Assembly (NCBI GenBank): GCA_024692715.1
Contig: JAILMH010000054.1
Span: 1 to 58,969 of the forward strand
From: Lachnospiraceae bacterium
GTDB lineage: Bacteria; Bacillota; Clostridia; Lachnospirales; Lachnospiraceae
Reading direction: 5' to 3'
DNA: 58,969 bases
Both the position numbers and the translations under genes were made by a program. The notes under the pieces are model-generated. The model did not search any database and had not been told where the DNA came from. It saw only the letters and a list, made by a program, of their open reading frames with translations. Below, piece after piece: positions 51,696-58,792 of the stretch (positions are counted from its first letter, which is position 1; every line of letters begins with the position of its first letter).

Positions 51696-53072
51696 CTAAG
51701 CAAGCTGTTCTAATCTATGCATATCTTTGAATTCTATTCGTACCATGATCCCGGCGACTATAGCGGCAAGAGCATCTGCCACGGGACCTGCATAAAGAAT
51801 ACCATCGATCCCCATGAAAAGAGGAAGGGCAAGCAGCAGAGGAATCAGGAAAATAATCTGTCGTGTAAGGGAAACGAACATTCCTCTCATTGGCTTTCCG
51901 ACAGAGGCAAAGAACTGAGAAGTCGCCGGCTGTATGCAGTTTGCCCAGGTACAGAATAAGAAGATCCTAAAAAACTTGATTCCAAATTCAAAGTAAGAAT
52001 CGGAACCATTACCAAAAAGTCCGAGTAATTTGTCGGGTATAGTCTGGAATAATACCCATGCAATAAGTGAAATGATAAATGCTGAACTAATTGTGAGCAG
52101 ATATGTTTTTCTTACTCTCGGATACTGCTTTGCACCATAGTTAAAGCTTTCAATAGGCTGTGAGCCCTGAGCAAGACCGATCACAACTGCGAAAAATACC
52201 TGACTGACTTTTGTGACGATTCCGGCACAAGCGATCGGAATTGATTCGCCGTATACAGAAAGCGCTCCGTAGTGCTTGAGTGAATTATTGAGGATTATCT
52301 GCATAAGCATCATTGCAAACTGATTTACACATGAAGCAGCACCAAGAAATGCAGTTCTTGGAATTATATTTTTGTCAGGGATAAGGTGCTTTTTAAGCAG
52401 CGGGCATGTTTTGAAATGCATCATATAATTGATTACGAGTATTCCGGAAAAAATCTGCCCGATCACAGTGGCAATAGCTGCACCGGCCATCCCCCAATGA
52501 AAAACTGCTACAAAAAGCGCATCAAGAACAGTGTTTATGATGGCACCTGAGAGTGAGCAGATCATAGTCATGTTTGGACTTCCATCAGCTCTTATAATAT
52601 GTCCGCCTCCAATTGTAAGTACAAGAAATGGAAAACCTATAGCGGTAATTCTTACATATTCGATGGCATAGGGAAGTACATTTTCAGGTGAGCCGAAGAA
52701 AATCAGCATGGGGTGCAGGAACAATTCAACTATGAGAAGTAAAGCTGTTCCAAGGGTTACAAGCATGACTAAAGCATTTCCGATGAAAAAAGGTGCTTTT
52801 TCATAATCCTTTCGTCCCATACTAAGATTAAAATTAGCAGCTCCGCCGATGCCAAAAAGCAGTCCTATTGCAGTACAGGACATGGCAAGTGGGAAGGCGA
52901 TATTTGTTGCGGCATTTCCAAGAGTGCCGACGTATCTTCCTATGAAAATCTGATCGACGATATTATAGATTGAACTGACCAGCATAGCTATGATGCTTGG
53001 AATCGCAAACTTAACCATTAAAGAACCGATCGGTCCTTTTCCGAGTAATTCTTCTCTAGAATTTGTTTTCAT
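51696..53072 (-). CDS. MATE family efflux transporter
   Basis: Multidrug and toxin extrusion-type exporter driven by sodium or protons. The 458-residue product has 12 predicted helices and MATE features: the start LGKGPIGSLMVKFAIPSIIAMLV, YNIVDQIFIGRYVGTLGNAA, then PNMTMICSLSGAIINTVLDALF and the second-half repeat with QGSQPIESFNYGAKQYPRVR. I chose the ATG at 53072, where GGAG precedes and the family's usual start aligns; the frame extends 19 codons further up without signals. It lies downstream of the adenylating enzyme and formyltransferase genes on the same strand, with 153 bases between, so it could export their product. Confidence 0.92.
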   Translation of the reverse strand: MKTNSREELLGKGPIGSLMVKFAIPSIIAMLVSSIYNIVDQIFIGRYVGTLGNAATNIAFPLAMSCTAIGLLFGIGGAANFNLSMGRKDYEKAPFFIGNALVMLVTLGTALLLIVELFLHPMLIFFGSPENVLPYAIEYVRITAIGFPFLVLTIGGGHIIRADGSPNMTMICSLSGAIINTVLDALFVAVFHWGMAGAAIATVIGQIFSGILVINYMMHFKTCPLLKKHLIPDKNIIPRTAFLGAASCVNQFAMMLMQIILNNSLKHYGALSVYGESIPIACAGIVTKVSQVFFAVVIGLAQGSQPIESFNYGAKQYPRVRKTYLLTISSAFIISLIAWVLFQTIPDKLLGLFGNGSDSYFEFGIKFFRIFLFCTWANCIQPATSQFFASVGKPMRGMFVSLTRQIIFLIPLLLALPLFMGIDGILYAGPVADALAAIVAGIMVRIEFKDMHRLEQLA

Positions 53073-53225
53073 ATTTCTATCTCCATAAATCTGATTTTTG
53101 CTGCACACCAAATCATACAGGATAAACAATTACATGTTCTGGCAGGTAAGACAAATGTGCATTAAACAATATGTTATGTTAGCACAATGGAGAAAAAGTG
53201 TCACGATAGAAGCCCTCCCATAATA

Positions 53226-54053
53226 TTATGAGAGGGTCAGAAGAAATTGCAGATTATCCTTTGAAATAAGCATTTGATCAGAATTTACAGTTGTTTTTTC
53301 ACTTTTCGAAATGATTTTATAAAATAGGATTTGATGTGAAGTATTCTGGATAACTATTGAAGGTTTGCCGAGTACATTGAGCAGTGAATAATCCATTGCT
53401 CTTAAAAATCTTGAAACTTTTTTTTCGTCCCATTCAGGATCCAATACTCCGCCTGCTGGAATTTCTTTTGCAAGTCGTACAGTCCTTTTTGCGGAAATAG
53501 ATTGCTTTATGCCGGGATTTTCTATCAGTACGTCAAGTGGCATCAGTTCCGCTAATGCTTCTACAGCAAGCTTATTGAGCTCTTTTAAGAGTGAGATGGA
53601 AGTCGTTCTATCTGTAACGGAAACAGATTTTTGAATCAAAATATTTCCACTGTCTGTGCCGCTGTCGATTCTGTGCCAGGTGATTCCAGCCGATCTATCT
53701 CCATCAAAAATGGTCCAGGCTTCAGCGTTTCGCCCCGGATGAGCAGGAAGAAGCGCATGATGGAGATTTATCATAGAAAAATTCTGCTTGCATACCAGAT
53801 CAGCCGGGATAATATAGGGATTATTTATTGAAAAAAGCACGGCTTCTTCATTTTCTTGCTGAAGAATATCCATCAGTTCTGCTTTAGATCCTGTTAGGGC
53901 GCTATGCTTCATAGCTCTGCGGCTGTCAGATGGGGTATGCCCTGTTTCCAGAATCACCTGCTCATGGTCTGGAGAGATTTTCTGAAGCAGTGACGCACAT
54001 TGATATAGAAGACCTGAAGAGCCCATCAGGTATATTCGTTTTATCTGACTCAT
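53226..54053 (-). CDS. Formyltransferase-fold enzyme, overlaps adenylation gene
   Basis: A 275-residue protein with the N10-formyl-THF-dependent formyltransferase fold. It has an N-terminal nucleotide-like start (KRIYLMGSSGLLYQCASLL), the catalytic Asn in LFSINNPYIIP, His in INLHHALLPAHPGRNAEAW, and Asp in ITWHRIDSGTDSGNILIQ. The N-H-D triad of methionyl-tRNA formyltransferase and amine formylases is complete. The C-terminus lacks a clear tRNA-binding OB domain, so it is unlikely to be Fmt. It begins inside the 3' end of the upstream adenylating-enzyme gene, overlapping it by 92 bases in another frame. Likely role: formylating an amino group of the product made with that enzyme (inference). 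Confidence 0.82.
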   Translation of the reverse strand: MSQIKRIYLMGSSGLLYQCASLLQKISPDHEQVILETGHTPSDSRRAMKHSALTGSKAELMDILQQENEEAVLFSINNPYIIPADLVCKQNFSMINLHHALLPAHPGRNAEAWTIFDGDRSAGITWHRIDSGTDSGNILIQKSVSVTDRTTSISLLKELNKLAVEALAELMPLDVLIENPGIKQSISAKRTVRLAKEIPAGGVLDPEWDEKKVSRFLRAMDYSLLNVLGKPSIVIQNTSHQILFYKIISKSEKTTVNSDQMLISKDNLQFLLTLS

Positions 54054-55572
54054 TGAGTTTTTCCTTTCCAAGTGCTATATTAAGCAGCTTTTTTCTGTCT
54101 ATCTTACCGTGCGGAGTTAGGGGCATATGTGAAATATATACAAATTCATGTGGAAGCATATATTTGGGAAGCCTTGTGCTTAAATGCTTTAAGATACCTT
54201 TTTTATCAGCAGTCCCTTGAAAACATAAGATTATATGCTCATTCTCCTTATCATATACACAGCATGAAATATTTATCTCCGGTGAAGTATTGGCTGTTCT
54301 TTCTATTTCTTGAAGCTCTATGCGATGACCAAAGTGTTTTATCTGAAAATCTTTCCTTGAAGAGTAGCAAAGCTCCATGCTGTCGTTAAAATAGGCCAGG
54401 TCTCCGGTTTTGTAAATTCTGTTTCCAAATTCCGTAAGGAAAGGATTCTGAGGAAACGAAGATGCTGTTTTTTCGGGCATATTCCAATAGCCGAGAGCAA
54501 GTCCTGTGCCTTCGACGCATAGTTCTCCTGACACATTGGGCTTTGTTATTATTTCATTATCGTCATTCAAGAGAAAGACACGGGTGTTCTTAAAAGCCTT
54601 TCCTATAGGGATTATCTCCTCATCAGAAAATTTACGGGCGGCTGTGTAATAAGTACAATTACATGTGATTTCTGTTGGTCCGTATAAATTAACAAATTTA
54701 GCATCCGGAAAATTTTCAAACCAGTAATTGAAGACATGAACAGGCATAACTTCTCCGGAAAACATTAAATACCTTAGAGGGATATCATATTCGGAATCGT
54801 TAAAAGCCTTTATATCGGCCAGAATACGTACAGCTGAAACAGCCCATATAAGGGTATTTATTTTATTCAGGCTTAAATATTCGATCAGAAGCTTAGGCAT
54901 TACAAAAAACTTTTTAGGCAGAATATGCATTGTTCCGCCTGCATAAATTGAGTTATATATATCCTTGACTGAAACGTCAAAATCAAATGGAGCCTGATTA
55001 CCAAAAATGCATTTACTGTCAAAATTAAATGCGTCCTGAAAAGCATCAGTCAGATCAAGAACGGAACGATGAGAGATAAGTACTCCCTTAGGCGTTCCGG
55101 TTGATCCTGAGGTAAAAAGGGTATAGAGGGGATCAGTATCAATAGAATTACTCTGTATAAAATCAAGAAGTGAGTCATCGATATGAGCAGTGCTTATTAT
55201 GCCTTTTAGACTAATTGTGCCTTCGAGCACTTTTCCTTTATTTCTCGCATCTATAATGCAGAGAGGATCAAGTTCTTTGAAAATAGTATTTCTTCGGTCC
55301 TCCGGAAGATCCATGCTGATCGAAGCGTAAAAATTTCCACTGAAAACAATTCCGAAGAACGCTATAAGAGTGTCTATATTTCTGTCAATTATTACTGCTA
55401 TAGGGCGATTACGCAAACCTTTTGCGTGTGTTTCTGCAAGAAAGGTACCTGCTTTTCTTGCTTCAGTCCAAAATTCGCGATATGTTATTTGTCTGCTTTG
55501 ATCTGCAAATGCAATTTTATCCGGATATTTTTTTACGGAATCCTGTAAAAGACATAAAATACTTTCCTTCAT
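53962..55572 (-). CDS. Stand-alone NRPS-type amino acid adenylating enzyme
   Basis: ANL-superfamily enzyme of 536 residues that should activate a carboxylic acid, probably an amino acid, as AMP ester. The adenylation core motifs are present: A3 LFTSGSTGTPKGVLISH, A4 APFDFDVSVKD, A5 NLYGPTEITCNCTYY, A7 YKTGDLAYF, A8 RKDFQIKHFGHRIELQEIE, and A10 PHGKIDRKKLL with the catalytic Lys. The A4 Asp (FDFD) fits alpha-amino acid recognition. No carrier protein domain or condensation domain is fused, and none is obvious nearby. ATG 55572 has AAGAGG eight bases upstream; a GTG three codons earlier lies in the binding site. The last 30 residues lie within the overlap with the formyltransferase gene. Confidence 0.88.
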   Translation of the reverse strand: MKESILCLLQDSVKKYPDKIAFADQSRQITYREFWTEARKAGTFLAETHAKGLRNRPIAVIIDRNIDTLIAFFGIVFSGNFYASISMDLPEDRRNTIFKELDPLCIIDARNKGKVLEGTISLKGIISTAHIDDSLLDFIQSNSIDTDPLYTLFTSGSTGTPKGVLISHRSVLDLTDAFQDAFNFDSKCIFGNQAPFDFDVSVKDIYNSIYAGGTMHILPKKFFVMPKLLIEYLSLNKINTLIWAVSAVRILADIKAFNDSEYDIPLRYLMFSGEVMPVHVFNYWFENFPDAKFVNLYGPTEITCNCTYYTAARKFSDEEIIPIGKAFKNTRVFLLNDDNEIITKPNVSGELCVEGTGLALGYWNMPEKTASSFPQNPFLTEFGNRIYKTGDLAYFNDSMELCYSSRKDFQIKHFGHRIELQEIERTANTSPEINISCCVYDKENEHIILCFQGTADKKGILKHLSTRLPKYMLPHEFVYISHMPLTPHGKIDRKKLLNIALGKEKLNESDKTNIPDGLFRSSISMCVTASENLSRP

Positions 55573-55666
55573 TATTTTCACCTCTTAGTCATAAATAAAA
55601 ATTAATAATATTATAATTATAAACAAATGATTATTCAATACATAGAGGAAAAAAGTATTTTAAAAT

Positions 55667-55702
55667 GGAAAAAGGACACACAGTTAAGTGTATCCCTTTT
55701 CC
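55667..55702 (-). terminator. Terminator after the CAP-domain gene (minus strand)
   Basis: On the minus strand a 15-bp stem with two G-U pairs (arms 55688-55702 and 55667-55681), with five U at the 3' side. It separates the CAP gene from the adenylating-enzyme gene. Confidence 0.82.
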
Positions 55703-55711
55703 ACATATGTC

Positions 55712-56221
55712 TTAGTTGGAGAACATGTAAGCTGTTGTAATTTTTGTTCCGCCTGCAGTCTGAATTGCGCAGGTAGCTATGCCGATCTTGGTAAAATTAG
55801 TGAATACCATGTTGTCGTAATGAGTAGGACTGGCACATAGTTTGCTGAACATTGTAGATGCCGCTGCTGCAGATATTGATTCTGAGCCATCAAAATTTGA
55901 GACAACAACATATGAGAGATTTTCACCTCGCCATTTGGTCCTGTCGATCATATCTGCACCCTGCATACCATTGGGCCTGGTGTGACTCCATACGGAAGAA
56001 GCTTCTTTGGCGCGGGTTTCTGCAATACTTGACAGGGTCGGATCGACACTTAAAGCTCCAAGACCTCGTGTAGTTCTTAAATTATTAATACTTGCCAGCA
56101 TTTGTGAGTCTACCGAAGGTGCATCTGATGCAATAACGCACATCAGTGAAGTGAATAACGTGACTGCTGTAAAAAAAATAATAAAAGCTGCTGCAATAAC
56201 GTGACCAATGGTTTTACTCAT
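55712..56221 (-). CDS. Secreted CAP (SCP/PR-1) domain protein
   Basis: A 169-residue exported protein. A signal anchor or signal peptide occupies residues 8-32 (VIAAAFIIFFTAVTLFTSLMCVIA). The CAP domain follows, with INNLRTTRGLGALSVDPTLSSIAETRAKEAS, SHTRPNGMQGADMID, GENLSYVV and ASPTHYDNMVFTNFTKIGIA. Bacterial CAP proteins (YkwD-like) are extracellular; reported roles are diverse and the activity of this one is unknown. The position normally held by the first CAP histidine (SHTRPNG) is present. CGAGGG precedes the ATG, and a -10-like TATACA lies on the minus strand at 56293-56298. Confidence 0.88.
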   Translation of the reverse strand: MSKTIGHVIAAAFIIFFTAVTLFTSLMCVIASDAPSVDSQMLASINNLRTTRGLGALSVDPTLSSIAETRAKEASSVWSHTRPNGMQGADMIDRTKWRGENLSYVVVSNFDGSESISAAAASTMFSKLCASPTHYDNMVFTNFTKIGIATCAIQTAGGTKITTAYMFSN

Positions 56222-56620
56222 ATTAATCCCTCGTTTCTGCCGGGGAATCTACTTCATGACATCAGATATTCCGGATTTTAATAATCCAAATATGTATAAA
56301 AGCTTTGGTTCATTAAAAACAACGTCCTATCTGCGGCCATATAAATGGAACCTGTAGTTTGATTTTTTAATAAAATCAAGATAAGACTGCTCATTATGTA
56401 GTTCTCGCTAAAACAAATAACCTAAGACTGTTGGTTGAGATATCGTTAAAATTCCGGATACCTCAACTACTGTATACATTGTACATCAAAGTGGATACAT
56501 TTTCTATTATCAATAGTTGATAAAAATAGAAAAGACTTTTTGGATACTATTTTAAGTGTAAAAAACTGATAAAAAATGTATCAACTGAAGAACAAAAATT
56601 GTACAATATTGCAACTGGAC
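56222..56620. other. AT-rich intergenic region without a recognised gene
   Basis: About 400 bases between the divergent CAP and DUF6465-like genes. I see no open frame with ribosome binding site. It contains short inverted repeats: TTGATTTT/AAAATCAA (56359-56379), an imperfect palindrome around ATCAATAGTTGAT (56509-56521), and two TGGATAC repeats. These may be regulatory; nothing more can be said. Confidence 0.5.
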
Positions 56621-56649
56621 TTGACAAAGAACAAAGTAGGCGATATTGT
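56621..56649 (+). promoter_or_regulatory. Promoter of the DUF6465-like gene
   Basis: TTGACA at 56621-56626, 17-base spacer, TATTGT at 56644-56649. Start near 56656, giving a leader of about 120 bases. Confidence 0.78.
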
Positions 56650-56690
56650 TCATTAAGAGTAGTGTTTGTTGTAAGTTTCATAGAGGTTAT

Positions 56691-56756
56691 CGAAAACACA
56701 GGATGCGTTTTCAAAAGATTGACGGGCCGGTAGGGCAGGGAGGCTGCTATCGGGTC
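56691..56756 (+). ncRNA. Structured leader with GGAGG loop upstream of the DUF6465-like gene
   Basis: Two hairpins: GAAAAC/GTTTTC (56692-56712), then a GC-rich stem of about 13 pairs between 56721-56738 and 56744-56756 with GG and GGG bulges and apical loop GGAGG (56739-56743). This GC-rich block stands out in AT-rich surroundings. It does not match a riboswitch that I know. Confidence 0.4.
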
Positions 56757-56776
56757 ACAAAAGAAGGGAGTAATTT

Positions 56777-57007
56777 ATGAGCACAGCAGTAGCTACAAAA
56801 ACAGATTGCAAAACAATTCTTCATGTTCAGTACGCAAACAAAGATCTTACAACGGAGGACTTTGTAAAGCTTGCTATGGATGATTGGACATCTGTTAAAA
56901 AGAACAAGAGTGATGATCTTAAATCGCTTGATTTTTATGTTAAGAGTGAAGAGAACATGGTTTATTATGTTGCAAATGGAAGTGAAGAGGGATCATTTGG
57001 TATCTGA
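56777..57007 (+). CDS. Small DUF6465-like protein, 76 aa
   Basis: A 76-residue cytoplasmic protein (LHVQYANKDLTTEDFVKLAMDDW, then DFYVKSEENMVYYVANGSEEG). The pattern of a short strand, a helix, then YVKSEENMVYYV resembles DUF6465-type proteins I recall as common in Lachnospiraceae, whose function is unknown. It has a strong promoter, a 120-base structured leader, an AAGGGAG site at 56764-56770 and its own terminator, all signs of a well-expressed single gene. The family assignment is from memory and should be confirmed by a search. Confidence 0.8.
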   Translation: MSTAVATKTDCKTILHVQYANKDLTTEDFVKLAMDDWTSVKKNKSDDLKSLDFYVKSEENMVYYVANGSEEGSFGI

Positions 57008-57070
57008 TCACTAACTTAATAAATCATAATCTGTATATATCAGATCGTTCTTAGATCTTAGTAGCGAAAG

Positions 57071-57106
57071 CACCGGATTCCTTAATTGGAATACCGGTGT
57101 TTTTTT
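57071..57106 (+). terminator. Terminator after the DUF6465-like gene
   Basis: An 11-bp stem with one bulge (CACCGGATTCC with GGAATACCGGTG), followed by seven T. Confidence 0.9.
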
Positions 57107-57229
57107 GTTTTGTATCCATCTTTTTTTTAATATAAAAAATACCGATATAACTTGTAGGATGATGTGGGTTAAAATGATCCGCGAATATTAACTTTAAGCG
57201 GAAATATTGTTTGGATTTGTTTGGGTGAA

Positions 57230-57391
57230 ATGATGCGAAGAATAAGAAATAGAGAAAATAAGGATAAATACATAGCAGATGGCGGGCTGGTAGAAAAATA
57301 TGACTTCATGAGTAAAGCTGTAACGATCATATGCGTTGTGATTATCTTATTGCTGCTGGTTTTGGGGGCTCTGGCAATCATACATGCCTGA
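57230..57391 (+). CDS. Small single-pass membrane protein, 53 aa
   Basis: A short frame, probably translated: a basic start MMRRIRNRENKDKY, a polar middle, and a C-terminal hydrophobic helix (AVTIICVVIILLLLVLGALAI) ending IHA. Two adjacent ATGs (57230, 57233) may serve; the ribosome binding site is weak (GGGTG). It ends 15 bases before the potassium channel gene. The compact gene pair and the membrane helix suggest an accessory or regulatory subunit of the channel, but this is inference. A chance open frame cannot be fully excluded. Confidence 0.6.
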   Translation: MMRRIRNRENKDKYIADGGLVEKYDFMSKAVTIICVVIILLLLVLGALAIIHA

Positions 57392-57406
57392 AAAGAAGGT
57401 GGAAAT

Positions 57407-58144
57407 ATGGTGGATAAGGAATTCTATAAGAGAAGGATTTATGAAATTATAGAAGCATCTAAAGGAGATGATTTTACAAGCAAGACTTATGACCTTATGA
57501 TATCGGTAGCGGTAATAGTAGGAGTTCTTCCGCTTACGATGAAGACGACAAATAAGTACATTACAGATATAGATCTTACAACAACGGCTATCTTCTTGAT
57601 AGATTATCTTATGAGACTATATACATCTGACTATAAAATGGGAGTGAAGAGTTATAAAGCTTATATTGCATATATGGTATCACCGTTGGCAGTTGTGGAT
57701 CTTCTTTCGATAATACCGATTGTAACTATATTTTTACCTCAGGTTGCTATAATTAAGCTTATCAGGATCTTCAGGATATTCAGGGTGTTTAAGCTTGTCA
57801 GATATTCGAAAACCATGGTAAATATCACAAATGTAATTCGTAAAGTCAAAAGACAGCTTGTTGCAGTGCTGGTAATCACAGTCATATATATAGTTACTTC
57901 GGCGATGTTTATATTTCAGATAGAGCCGGATATATTCAATAACTTTTTTGATGCACTTTACTGGGCCACCATATCCATAACGACTATAGGTTATGGTGAT
58001 ATATCTCCTGTGAGTACAGCGGGAAGGTTTGTAACAATGATATCATCGCTTGTAGGGGTTGCGGTAATAGCCCTGCCTTCCGGTATCATAACAGCTGCTT
58101 ATATGGATGAAATAAAAAAGAAGAAAAGCAGATTGGAGCTTTAA
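57407..58144 (+). CDS. Voltage-gated potassium channel (6-TM, KvAP-like)
   Basis: A 245-residue ion channel subunit, expected to form tetramers in the membrane. It has four voltage-sensor helices (S1 near residues 25-45). S4 reads IIKLIRIFRIFRVFKLVRYSK, with positive residues every third position, a complete voltage-sensor pattern. S5 follows (VAVLVITVIYIVTSAMFIFQI), then the pore helix and selectivity filter TISITTIGYGDISPV, and S6 (ISSLVGVAVIALPSGIITAAY). No ligand-binding RCK or cyclic-nucleotide domain is attached. GAAGGTGG precedes the ATG. A small membrane ORF lies just upstream. Family and potassium selectivity are secure from TIGYGD. Confidence 0.95.
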   Translation: MVDKEFYKRRIYEIIEASKGDDFTSKTYDLMISVAVIVGVLPLTMKTTNKYITDIDLTTTAIFLIDYLMRLYTSDYKMGVKSYKAYIAYMVSPLAVVDLLSIIPIVTIFLPQVAIIKLIRIFRIFRVFKLVRYSKTMVNITNVIRKVKRQLVAVLVITVIYIVTSAMFIFQIEPDIFNNFFDALYWATISITTIGYGDISPVSTAGRFVTMISSLVGVAVIALPSGIITAAYMDEIKKKKSRLEL

Positions 58145-58277
58145 CTCAGTTGGGTATAAGTTCTGACTGAGTTAAAACATTTCGTGAGGATTGACTGTGT
58201 ACTAAAAGAGCAACATTTGCGCATGATAAATATTTTTTATAAATATAAAAAATTATAATGCATAAATTAGGCGGTCT

Positions 58278-58308
58278 GCAACCCTTTACCCAATGTGCAA
58301 AGGGTTGC
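58278..58308. promoter_or_regulatory. 10-bp inverted repeat upstream of the HPr-like gene
   Basis: GCAACCCTTT (58278-58287) and AAAGGGTTGC (58299-58308) with an 11-base spacer, ending just before the -35. No U-run follows, so an operator is more likely than a terminator. The motif TTGCGCATGA occurs at 58217-58226 and again at 58305-58314, overlapping this repeat. Confidence 0.5.
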
Positions 58309-58315
58309 GCATGAC

Positions 58316-58343
58316 TTGATAAAAAAAGTAGGTATGCTATCTT
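58316..58343 (+). promoter_or_regulatory. Promoter of the HPr-like gene
   Basis: TTGATA at 58316-58321, 16-base spacer, TATCTT at 58338-58343 with an extended TGC just before it. Confidence 0.65.
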
Positions 58344-58386
58344 ATTATTTAGGGGAATAAATAAATAATAGGAAGGGGGCGTTTGC

Positions 58387-58635
58387 ATGCCGAATAGCGT
58401 CAAGGTGACTTTGGAAAACAAGGATCAGATAAAGCATTTCATTAATATCAATATGAGGTCAAATTGTGAGGTAGATGTTGCAAATGGACAGAATTTTATT
58501 GACGGTAAGTCAATAGTCGGTTTGATGACATTGAATCTTGTTGATCCGCTTGATGTATTTCTGATCGGCGATCCAACTAAAGTACGTGATGTAAAAGAAA
58601 AATATCAAAGTTATAATTTGATATGCGCTGAATAA
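58387..58635 (+). CDS. HPr/Crh-like protein lacking the active-site histidine
   Basis: An 82-residue protein with the HPr fold pattern: strand SVKVTL, helix-forming QIKHFININM, NCEVDVANGQNFIDGKSIVGLMTLNLVD, and a C-terminal helix. The region GKSIVGLMTL matches the regulatory Ser46 segment (KSIMGLMSL) of HPr. The His15 loop (GLHARP) is replaced by NKDQ, so it cannot carry phosphate from Enzyme I. This combination is like Bacillus Crh, a catabolite-control protein. GGAAGGGGG at 58371-58379 precedes the ATG. It is monocistronic with its own terminator. Regulation of carbon catabolite control through HPr kinase is inference. Confidence 0.8.
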   Translation: MPNSVKVTLENKDQIKHFININMRSNCEVDVANGQNFIDGKSIVGLMTLNLVDPLDVFLIGDPTKVRDVKEKYQSYNLICAE

Positions 58636-58640
58636 AATCC

Positions 58641-58679
58641 AGAGGATGCCAGAGCTGAAGAGCATGGCATCCTCTTTTG
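58641..58679 (+). terminator. Terminator after the HPr-like gene
   Basis: A perfect 11-bp stem (AGAGGATGCCA with TGGCATCCTCT), 13-base loop, followed by T4. Confidence 0.9.
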
Positions 58680-58757
58680 ATTTTAAATATGCGTTTGCAA
58701 TGAGATCAGTAAATTTATAAAAGAATATAAAAAAGATAAAAAAATCAAAAAAAGTTG

Positions 58758-58786
58758 TTGACAGAAAAAAAACAACATGATATATT
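58758..58786 (+). promoter_or_regulatory. Strong promoter, probably of an rRNA operon
   Basis: TTGACA (58758-58763), 17-base spacer, TATATT (58781-58786), preceded by about 70 bases of A/T tracts resembling an UP element. Spacing and strength fit stable-RNA promoters. Confidence 0.75.
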
Positions 58787-58792
58787 TATATG

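Noticed and set aside
53213..53236. Hairpin at the end of the formyltransferase gene as a terminator before the MATE gene
   Set aside because: The stem (CCCTCCCAT/ATGAGAGGG) has no U-run on the minus strand, so termination is doubtful.
47493..56610. TGTACA boxes recurring near several promoters as a common operator
   Set aside because: A 6-bp palindrome is expected about 14 times in 59 kb by chance; spacing is inconsistent among sites.
56690..56760. Cyclic-di-GMP riboswitch in the DUF6465-like leader
   Set aside because: The hallmark segments (GGGCAAACC, GACGCAAAGCC) are absent.
58146..58178. Inverted repeat TAACTCAGT/ACTGAGTTA after the potassium channel as terminator
   Set aside because: It is followed by A, not T, on the plus strand.
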